Shown one piece after another: positions 49,447 to 59,846 of a stretch of DNA of 64,000 nt. The stretch comes from Solen grandis. Its lineage: Eukaryota; Mollusca; Bivalvia; Adapedonta; Solenidae. Below the pieces are notes generated by a model that worked only from the letters and a program-made list of their open reading frames with translations, was not told where the DNA came from and did not search any database. Position numbers and translations under genes: made by a program. The stretch spans positions 53,151,360-53,215,359 of the forward strand of contig CM037788.1 of NCBI GenBank assembly GCA_021229015.1, given 5' to 3'. Within the stretch, counting starts at the first letter, position 1. Each line of letters opens with the position of its first letter.

Positions 49447-51360
49447 TCGTTGCGCAAGTATTTAAGCCTGGTGACCCCTGCGCGTGACCTTTTCCATATT
49501 TTTATGATGCATGATTATGAAATATCTTATTTTCCATGTAACTTTCTTATATGAAGTCCAATTTCAATAAACTTGGTACCGTTAGAAAGCTCTTAAAACA
49601 TGCTACATTTTATACGCATAATGTATAAACTTATCTTCAGTCGTTTCTGAGATATTGACTGTTAAACCTCAAGAAAACAGCATATTATCAGCAAAATTAG
49701 CTTCATTTCGTTTAGTTTTTTTGCTTATAAATTGGTATTGCGTAAACCAATTTTAATAAACTAAATATCTTTGGAAACGTCAATTATTCAGCTATAATTC
49801 TTATTCATACATATATTTACAAAAATCGATATTTATTGAGATATGGCTACATATATGCAGTAGGGGTGAAATCAAAATTTCCTCACGTGCCTAATAAGCC
49901 ATAAAAATTTCATCGTCCTAGGACTATTGCAACATATTAAAATAAGCGTTTAGTTAGGAAGAAGAAAAGAATAATAGTAAGAAACAAATGACGTCACGTG
50001 ACGTCATATGACGTCACGACTCAAAATATTTGTAGAAATTCTGCAGAACTGCAAACTGTGTAAGTTTCTACTTTCTATCTCATCCTGAAGCTCTTTAATC
50101 CTAAAATGAAATTTTCGGTCCTATGTTCGAATCTTATTTCAGCCACAGAACTTCGGTCTTTCGGAATTTCGGTTAGCTGAAAGGATATGCACACATTAGT
50201 TTTAAATTGTATCATCTGTGAAAATTTGAAGAAAATCCGACTATAAATGACGGCTGTAGAGCGCGAACACCATTTTTCACTATTTTTAGCTCTGACGTCA
50301 TGTGACATCATAGGGTGCTGATGATGCATTTGTTTAAACGCGCATACTTTACTGTCATAACTCTGAAATTTTCATTATTCTGAACAACTGACATCATATC
50401 GAAATCATTGCACTAAAATGAAAAATAAGAAGTAGGCCTATGACGTCACATGACGTCATATGACGTCACGACTTAAAATATATGTAGAAATACTGCAGAA
50501 CTGCAAAATGTGTAAGTTTCAACTTTCTATCTCATCCTGAAGCTCTTTAATCCTAAAATGAAATTTTCGGTCCTATGTTCGATTCTTATTTCAGCCACAG
50601 AACTTCGGTCTTTCGGAAATTCGGTTAGCTGACAGGATATGCACACCTTTGATTCATGATGTACGATCTGTGAAAATTTGAAGAAAATCCGACCATAAAT
50701 GACGGCTGTAGAGCGCGAACACCATTTTTCACTATTTTTAGCTGTGACGTCATGTGACGTCATAGGGTGCTGAAGATGCTTTTGTTCAAAAGCGCATACT
50801 TTCATGTCATAACTCTGAAATTTTCATTATTCTGAACAACTGGCATCATGTCGAAACCATTGCCCTAAAATGAAAATTAAGAATTATGCCTATGACGTCA
50901 CATGACGTCCTATGACGTCACAACTCAAAATATATGTAGAAATTCTGCAGAACTGCAAACTGTGTAAGTTTCAACTTTCTATCTCATCCTGAAGCTCTTT
51001 AATCCTAAAATGAAATTTTCGGTCCTATGTTCGAATCTCATTTCAGCCACAGAACTTCGGTCTTTCGCAATTTCGGTTAGCTGACAGGATATGCACACCT
51101 TTGATTCAAGATGTACAATCTGTTAAAATTTGAAGAAAATCCGACCATAAATGACGGCTGTAGAGCGCGAACACCATTTTTCACTATTTTTAGCTGTGAC
51201 GTCATGTGACGTCATAGGGTGCTGAAAATCATTGAAATCAAAATTTCCTCACGTGACTAATAAGCTATAAAAATTACATCGTCCTAGGACTATTGCAACA
51301 TATAAAAATAAGCGTTTAGTTAGGAAGAAGAAAAGAATAATAATAATAATAATTATAATA
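48650..51360 (+). mobile_element. Family B element E10 (F-type leader plus B-type cores)
   Basis: It has the same F-type leader as E8, with the 75-codon frame at 49015-49242 and a T tract of about 32 at 49412-49443. The junction AAACAAATGACGTCACG is unchanged but here leads into B-type cores (from 49989). The module swap is therefore exactly at the TGACGTCA cluster. Three cores and the tail follow. Confidence 0.72.
49015..49242 (-). other. 75-codon frame in F-type leader, copy 3
   Basis: One residue differs from copy 2 (HVAPHF versus HAAPHF). Function unknown. Confidence 0.35.
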
Positions 51361-51496
51361 AACATAACAAACCCAATAGGACTTTCTGCTTTAGGCAGAA
51401 AGTCCTAATAATAAACATAACAAACCCAATAGGACTTTCTGCTTTAGGCAGAAAGTCCTAATAAACATAACAAACCCAATAGGACTTTCTGCTTTA
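51361..51496 (+). repeat. Serial 3' ends, the last one cut through its loop
   Basis: Hairpins lie at 51378-51406 and 51431-51459, each after CATAACAAACCCAAT. A third starts at 51481 (AGGACTTTCTGCTTTA) but stops in the loop, where module I DNA begins. The missing right arm marks a breakpoint inside the hairpin. Confidence 0.8.
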
Positions 51497-52045
51497 TAAC
51501 AAAGGCAATATGCTTATCGGTCCTGGTGTACACCATTGCATTCTAAAATGCACCTCATTCTCTCAAATACGCATCGCAATTCACCTTTCAACACGGGCAC
51601 TCTTTCCTGCGTAGGAACGTCCGGATAGAGGGTAACCAACCCAATAACCGCCTTCTTCTCTTCCTTCAAATTGCTAGATTTTCATATACAAGCCCTTTCC
51701 GAAAAACATGAATATCTGCCATGTTTGTTGACGGAATCACTTGAAATTTTCAGGACTTTTTGCACATTGTAGGCTACGGCATTCGTGCAAATTTCAACTT
51801 CAAACATCAACTTGCCGATTTTATATGAATTTTTTAATAATTTCTGCTTAAATATGCATGACGTTATAATCACGTGATCAAACAAGTATTCCTTGCAGTA
51901 TACATCACTTCACTTTTCAGTGTGTTAATCCTGAAGAAATCATGATTTTTGACTCAAAGTTCATGAAACTACAGCGTTTCAATTTCGTTAAAAGTACACT
52001 TTTCGCCTTTCTGTCATAACTCAACCAATTCAACCCCGATCTTCA
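51494..52045 (-). repeat. Module I, copy 2 (inverted)
   Basis: The reverse complement aligns with 16605-17175 over nearly all its length. The 67-codon frame at 51682-51885 corresponds to the 70-codon frame at 16768-16980. Differences include many that alter residues and one frame change near the end, which argues against a maintained gene. Confidence 0.65.
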
Positions 52046-53751
52046 AAAACTAAATATCACCTGAAAGGTCTTTCAAATCACTACAGATTTTGTCCACAGT
52101 GTCTAGGTAGAATCTTTTTCGTTTTTGAGATACACCTTGCCGAATAAAAACACCAACAACTGACATATGACCTTGACCTTTACGATTTTCCGGAAACGGA
52201 AGTGACTGAAGTAAATGAGATGCTATGTTGCACATTCAGTGAAAATTGTATGCAAATCGGTCAAAAGATAAGGCATGTAGTGCTAAAAAACCCTACATTT
52301 TGGATTAAAAGTTTGTTAACGCGTCATGACGTCATTTTACGTCATACGACGTCAGTCTTTTCAGAGCTGTAAGAAATTGATAAGACACATGTTCTGTCCA
52401 AATTTGAAGTTTCTAGCTTATCTGAGTGCTTCGTAATACTTAAATAAATTTTCAGGTCCAAAGTTCGAAACTTGGTTCAGCCATAGATCCTTGGTCTTTT
52501 TGAATGTTGCAAAATGTATATAATCCTGCACAACAAAGTCCCAATCAATACATTCTGTGAAAAAATCAAGTCAATTGGTTAAGAAATGACGGCTGTAGAG
52601 CGCGAACACTATTTTTCACTATTTTTAGCTGTGACGTCATGTGACGTCATAGGGTGCTGAAGATGCTTTTGTTCAAAAGCAAATCGTTTGCTTTCATAAC
52701 TCTGAAATTTTCATTATTCTGAACAACTGGCATCATGTCGAAATCATTGCCCTAAAATGAAAATGAAGAAGTATGCTTATGACGTCACATGACATCATAT
52801 GACGTCACGACTCAAAATATTTGTAGAAATTCTGCAGAACTGCAAACTGTGTAAGTTTCAACTTTCTATCTCATCCTGAAGCTCTTTAATCCTAAAATGA
52901 AATTTTCGGTCCTATGTTCGAATCTTATTTCAGCCACAGAACTTCGGTCTTTCGGAATTTCGGTTAGCTGACAAGATATGCACACCTTTGATTCAAGATG
53001 TACCATCTGTGAAAATTTGAAGAAAATCCGACCATAAATGACGGCTGTAGAGCGCGAACACCATTTTTCACTATTTTTAGCTGTGACGTCATGTGACGTC
53101 ATAGGGTGCTGAAGATGCTTTTGTTCAAAAGCGAATACTTTGCTTTTATAACTCTGAAATTTTCATTATTCTGAACAACTGGCATCATGTCGAAATCATT
53201 GTCCTAAAATGAAAATTAAGAAGTATGCTTATGACGTCACATGACGTCATATGACATCATGACTCAAAATATTTGTAGAAATTCTGCAGAACTGTAAACT
53301 GTATAAGTTTCAACTTTCTATCTCATCCTGAAGCTCTTTTATCCTAAAATGAAATTTTCGGTCCTATGTTCGAATCTTATTTCAGCCACAGAACTTCGGT
53401 CTTTCGGAATTTCGGTTAGCTGACAGGATATGCACACCTTTGATTCAAGATGTACCATCTGTGAAAATTTGAAGAAAATCCGACCATAAATGACGGCTGT
53501 AGAGCGCGAACACCATTTTTCACTATTTTTAGCTGTGACGTCATATGACGTCATAGGGTGCTGAAAATCATTGAAATCAAAATTTCCTCACGTGACTAAT
53601 AAGCCATAAAAATTTCATCGTCCTAGGACTATTGCAACATATAAAAATAAGCGTTTAGTTAGGAAGAAGAAAAGAATAATAATAATAATAATAATAATAA
53701 TAAACATAACAAACCCAATAGGACTTTCTGCTTTAGGCAGAAAGTCCTAAT
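51494..53751 (+). mobile_element. Chimeric element E11: module I, family A-like core, then B-type cores
   Basis: 51494-52045 is the inverted partner of 16605-17175. It is followed by a family A-like stretch with ATGACCTTGACCTTT near 52169. At about 52325 the sequence turns into a diverged TGACGTCA core and then standard B-type cores, ending with a B tail and a 3' hairpin at 53720-53748. It has no AACTAGA start. It links families A and B in one unit, through template switching or recombination. Confidence 0.6.
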
Positions 53752-54880
53752 AACTAGATGTCATTCGTGAAAACGAATGATAGGACTTTCTGCAAGCTGT
53801 GTTAATGCAAAAAGCAGGAGATAGAAGTTTCATGTAATGACTCACCTCTGGTAGTATTTCATGTTCATGCTGAACAATTGAAATTATATTCCGAAATTAG
53901 TGCAAATGAGAAGAACTAAGTATTAGTCTGTGACGTCACATGACGTCATATGACGTCATAACTCTAAACATTTGTAGAAATTCTGCAGAACTGCAAACTC
54001 TTAAAGTTTCAACTTTCTATCTCATCCTGAAGCTCTCTAATCCTAAAATGAAATTTTCGATCCAATGTTCGAATCTTATTTCAGCCACAGAACTTCGGTC
54101 TTTCGGAATTTCGGTTAGCTGACAGGATATGCACACTTAACTTTCAAGATGTACCATCTGTGAATATTTGAAGACAATCCGACCATAAATGGCGGCTGTA
54201 GAGCGTGAAAACCATTTTTCACTATTTTTAGCTCTGACGTCACATGACGTCATAGTGTGCTAAAGATGCTTTTGTTCAAAAGGGCTACTTTAAATTTTCG
54301 TTATTCTGAACAACTGGCATCATGTTAAAATCATTGCCCTAAAATGAAAATTAAGAAGTATGCTTATGACGTCACAAGACGTCATATGACGTCAAAACTC
54401 AAGTTATATGTAGAAATTCTGCAGAACTGCACACTGTGTAAGTTTCAACCTTCTATCTCATCCTGAAGCTCTTTAATCCTAAAATGAAATTTTCGGTCCT
54501 ATGTTCGAATCTTTTTTCAGCCACAGAACTTCAGTCTTTTGGAAGTTTGGTTAGCTGACAGGATATGCACACCTGAGTTTCAAAATGTACCATCTGTGAA
54601 AATTTGAAGAAAATCTGACCATAAATGACGGCTGTAGAGCGCGAACACCATTTTTCACTATTTTTAGCTGTGACGTCATGTGACGTCATAGGGTGCTGAA
54701 AATCATTGAAATCAAAATTTCCTCACGTGACTAATAAGCTATAAAAATTACATCGTCCTAGGACTATTGCAACATATAAAAATAAGCGTTTAGTTAGGAA
54801 GAAGAAAAGAATAATAATGATAATAATAATAATAAACATAACAAACCCAATAGGACTTTCTGCTTTAGGCAGAAAGTCCT
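53752..54880 (+). mobile_element. Family B element E12, complete, two cores
   Basis: AACTAGATGT, CATTCGT-GAAA-ACGAATG, AGGACTTTCTGC; leader of the E2 sub-lineage. Two B-type cores follow, the first with a short deletion near 54285-54295. Tail, (AAT)n, CATAACAAACCCAAT and 3' hairpin 54852-54880. At about 1.13 kb it is the shortest family B copy with both termini, and a good reference for the minimal element. Confidence 0.8.
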
Positions 54881-57577
54881 AACTAGATGTCATTCGTTTA
54901 AACGAATGATAGGACTTTCTGCAACATCTGCTTTATATAGTATATATAGAAGATGACATAATAGATAATCTGTCCAAATTGCAACTTTCTATCTCCTCTA
55001 TTTCTATATAAAATAGCACAAATAGAACACATTCTGTGAATTTTAATAAAAGTCCGCCCATATCTTGCACATGTAGTTTACATACAACATTTATACTATG
55101 TCATATGACATAAAAGAAAAATGAAACAGTGTTCAAATGTAAGTTTCTAACTTTCATCACACATAGAATTTCATCACTCCAGCTCAGTTGTAACCTTGTT
55201 TAATTTTAGCCTCATTAGGAAGAAGTATTGAATATTTGTATAGTGCTATATCCTTTCGACACCTGTAACGTAGTTAATCGTATTTAGCGATTTTGGCGTG
55301 TTTGGGCTTCCGTAGTTTTGCCATAAATTCCTGGAATTTCGAACTATGGTGATATTTTGAAAGGTAACATCCCAGCCTACAAACTGATGCAATATAAATA
55401 TCGTTAGCATAACAATGCAGTTTTTAGATGGTCTAAAATGTGGGGCTGCGTGTGAATTTTTCAAGGCTTGCAAACTGCTCGCTAGCTACATAGTGTTGCA
55501 AATACGGATTTTTGTCTTGTGCCGTTGTACATGTATTAACTTCAATGCTTATTTTGGAAACAGTCAACATTCGACAAAAAACAACAACAACAACAACAAA
55601 AAAAAAAAAAATCAAGATATAGCCCATCAATTGCAATTTGATTTTTTTTTTTTTTTTTTTTTTTTTTAAGTCGTTGCGCAACTATTTTAGCTTGGTGACC
55701 CCTGCGCGTGACCTTTTCCATATTTTTATGATGCATGATTATGAAATATCTTATTCTCCATGTAACTTTCTTATATGAAGTCCAATTTCAATAAACTTGG
55801 TACCGTTAGAAAGCTCTTAAAACATGCTACATTTTACATGCATAATGTATAAACTTATCTTCAGTCGTTTCTGAGATATTGACTGTTAAACCTCAAGAAA
55901 ACAGCATATTATCAGCAAAATTAGCTTCATTTCATTTAGTTTTTTTGCTTATAACTTTGTATTGCGTAAACCAATTTTAATAAACTAAATATCTTTGGAA
56001 ACGTCAATTATTCAGCTATAATTCGTATTCATACATATATTTACAAAAATCGATATTTATTGAGATATGGCTACATATATGCAGTAGGGGTGAAATCAAA
56101 ATTTCCTCACGTGCCTAATAACCCATAAACATTTCATCGTCCTAGGACTATTGCAACATATTAAAATAAGCGTTTAGTTAGGAAGAAGAAAAGAATAATA
56201 ATAATAAACAAATGACGTCACGTGACGTCATATGACGTTTATTTTCACATAATTGTTAAGACACCCAGAGACCTACTAACTGACAAAATTTCAACTTTCT
56301 ATCTCAAATAGGACAGTTTTTATAAGCATTTAAATATTGACGTCATTGGTTCGAATCTTGGATCCGCCATATATGCTTGGACTTTTCGAATTTTGAAAAA
56401 CGGACACCGGTATACACAATAAGAACGTAATATACACATTCTGTGAAAATTTGATGAAAATCGGTTCATAAACAATGGCTCTGGACCGCGTACAAACTTG
56501 TGTTGCATATTTCAAGTGTGACGTCATATGACGTCATAGGCTTCTGAAAATCTTTGAAATCGAAATTACAGCATCTGAAGCATGCGGCATTAATTTTTCA
56601 TTGCCCTTCATAAATTTCAAGATATAGAAATAATCTTGTTAGAATTAGAAATTCATTATCATATAATGACGTCACGTGACGTCATATGACATTTATTTTC
56701 ACAAAATGTTTAAGACTCCCAGAGACCTATATACTGACCCAATATCATCTTTCTATCTCAAATAGGACCGATTTTATAAGAATTTGAAAATTTACGACCT
56801 TGGTTCGAATCTTGGAATCGCTATAGAACCTTGGACTTTTCGAATTTTGAAAAACGGACAAAGGGATGCACAACTAGAACTTAATATACACATTCTGTGA
56901 AAATTTGATGAAAATCGGTTCATAAACAATGGCTGTAGACCGCGTACAAACTTTTGTTGCATATTTCCAGTGTGACGTCATATGACGTCATAGGCATATG
57001 AAAATCATAGAAATCAAAATTTCAGCGTTTGAAGCATGTGTCTTTAAATTTTCATTGCCTTTCGACAATTTCAACATATAGAAATATTCTTGTTAATATT
57101 AGAAATACATTATCATATAATGACGTCACGTGACGTCATATGACAAATATTTTCACAAAATTTTTAAAACTTCTAGAGACCTATATACTGACTAAATATC
57201 AACTTTCTTTCCTAAATAGGACAGATTTTATAAGCATTTAAAACTTTACGACCTTGGTTCGAATCTTGGATTCGCTATAGAACCATGGACTTTTCGAATT
57301 TTGAAAAACGGACACCGGGATGCACAACTAGAACTTAATATACACAATCTGTGAAAATTTGATGAAAATCGGTTCACAAACAATGGCTGTAGACCGCGTA
57401 CAAACTTTTGTAGCATATTTCAAATGTGACGTCATATGACGTCATAGGCATATGAAAATCATAGAAATCAAAATTTCCTGACGTGGCTAATAAGTCATAA
57501 AAATTTCATCGTCCTAGGAGTATTGCAACATAGAAAAATAAGCGTTTAGTTAGGAAGAAAAAAAGAATAATAATAAT
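54881..57577 (+). mobile_element. Family B element E13 (F-type leader plus C-type cores)
   Basis: It begins directly after the E12 hairpin. F-type leader with the 75-codon frame (55246-55473) and a T tract (about 55643-55667). The tail copy joins C-type cores at AAACAAATGACGTCACG (core from 56212). Cores and final tail; no 3' hairpin. Confidence 0.75.
55246..55473 (-). other. 75-codon frame in F-type leader, copy 4
   Basis: Same frame as copies 1-3. Function unknown. Confidence 0.35.
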
Positions 57578-59846
57578 AACTAGACTTCTTTTGTTTTGAA
57601 CAAAAGATAGGGCTTTCTGCACTGCAAACCATGACAAACCTGGTGTTTTTCGAATTTTGCAAACCTATATAATCCTGCACAATGAAGTCGTAATATATAA
57701 CTTCTGTGAAAATTCCATGCCAATCCGTCCATAAATGACGGCTGTGCAGCGCAGATGAACTTTGGTAGCTTTTTTAAGTTTTGATGTCATGTGACGTCAT
57801 ATGAAAATTTTACTCATTAAATCTTAATGTTCATGATTACCTACATAGGACATTAAATTTTCATTGTCTATGAACCTTTGCAACATGAGTAAATTGACAT
57901 TCAGGAATCGGAAATTCTCTACAATTTGATGACGTCATATGACGTTCATCTTTACAAAATGCAAAGGAAACACAGAGACGTATAAGCTCGCTAAATATCA
58001 AATTTCTATCTCATCTAGAAACGATTTTATTTGTATTTAAAATTTGACGTCCTTGGTTCGAATCTTGGATTCGTCAAAGAACCTTAGTTCTTTCGAATCT
58101 TGGCAAACCTATAGAATCCTGCACAATGAGGTCGTAATATATAACTTCTGTGAAGATTCCATGCCAATCTATCAATAAATGACGGCTGTACAGACGAACA
58201 AACTTTGGTAGTTATTTATAGTTCTGACATCATGTGACGTCATATGAAAATGTTAAACATTGAATCTAAATGTTCCTGATTATGTACAAAGGACATTTAA
58301 TTTGCATTGTCTATGAAGCTTTGCAACATGAGGAAAATTGACATCAAGAAATCGGAAATTCTATACAACTTGATGACGTCATATGACGTTCATCTTTACA
58401 AAATGCAAAGGAAACACAGAGATATATAATATCGCCAAATATCAACTTTCTATCTCATCTAGAAACGATTTTATACGTATTTGAAATTTGAGGTCCTTGG
58501 TTCGAATCTTGGATTCGCCATAGAACCTTTGCTTTTTCGAATCTTGGCAAACCTATATAATCTGCATAATGAGATCGTAATATATAACTTCTGTGAAAAT
58601 TCCATGCCAATCCGTCCATAAATGACGGCTGTACAGCGCGTACAAACTTTGGTAGCTATTTTTAGTTCTGACGTCATGTGACGTCATAAGAAAAATTTTC
58701 AACAATGGATAAAAATTAACATGATCACCTACAAAGGAATTTCAATTTCCATTGTTTATGAACCCTTGCATCATGAGTAAATTGACATCAAGAAATCGGA
58801 AATTCTATACAACTTGATGACGTCAAATGACGTCATATGACGTTCATCTTTACATAATGCAAAGGAAACACAAAGACGTATAATCTCGCCAAATATCAAC
58901 TTTCTATCTCACCTAGAAACGTTTTTATATGGATTTGAAATTTGACGTCCTTGGTTCGAATCTTGGATTCGCCATAGAACCTTAGTTCTTTCGAATCTTG
59001 GCAAACCTATATAATCTTGCACAATGAGGTCGTAATATATAACTTCTGTGAAAATTCCATGCCAATCTGTCCATAAATGACGGCTGTACAGCGCGTACAA
59101 ACTTTGGTAGCTATTTTTAGTTCTGACGTCATATGACGTCATATGAAAATTTTAAACATTGAATCTAAATGTTCATGACAACTTACATGGGACATTAAAT
59201 TTTCATTGTCTATGAGCCATTGCAACATGAGTAAATTGACATCAAGAAATCGGAAATTCTATACAACTTGATGACGTCATATGACGTCATATGACGTTCA
59301 TCTTTACAAAATGCAAAGGAAACACAGAGACATATAATCTCGCCAAATATCAACTTTCTATCTCATCTAGAATCGATTTTATATGGATTTGAAATTTGAC
59401 GTCCTTGGTTCGAATCTTGGATTCGCCATAGAACCTTAGTTCTTTCGAATCTTGGCAAACCTATATAATCCTGCACAATGAGGTCTTAATATATAACTTC
59501 TGTGAAAATTCCATGACAATCCGTCCATAAATGACGGCTGTACAGCGCGTACAAACTTTGGTAGCTATTTTTAGTTCTGACGTCATGTGACGTCATGTGA
59601 AGATAAAAATAATATATTCCAAAATGCCATTGCTTCAGGTGTCTGTTGATAGAATTTCTTTGTCCTAGACCTTCAGCAACTTAATGAAATAACAACATGA
59701 AAAGGTTGGAAAAAAAGAATAATAATAATAAAAGACAGAACAAACCCAATAGGTCTTTCTGCGAAAAGCAGAAAGCCCTAATAATAAGAAGAAGAATAAA
59801 CAGTACAAACCCAATAGGACTTTCTGCTTTAGGCAGAAAGTCCTAA
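57578..59846 (+). mobile_element. Family B element E14 (J subtype) with doubled 3' end
   Basis: The 5' end is AACTAGACTT with a different hairpin: CTTTTGTT (57588-57595), loop TTG, AACAAAAG (57599-57606). The block AGGGCTTTCTGC follows. J-type cores recur about every 450 bp, with GGTTCGAATCTTGGATTCG near 58054, 58499, 58952 and 59407. Each has two TGACGTCA groups. Two 3' hairpins follow: 59751-59779 (AGGTCTTTCTGC-GAAAA type) and 59816-59844 (TTTAG type). The 5' block AGGGCTTTCTGC is complementary to the right arm GCAGAAAGCCCT of the first hairpin, so that one is probably its own end. Confidence 0.75.

Noticed and set aside
55542..55736. Lys- and Cys/Phe-rich frames around the poly-A/poly-T part of the F-type leader
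   Set aside because: Generated by ACAACAACAA, poly-A and poly-T tracts whose lengths differ between copies.
20685..59410. tRNA genes suggested by GGTTCGAATC
   Set aside because: Only the T-loop-like word is present. No cloverleaf, anticodon arm or A box can be drawn around it.
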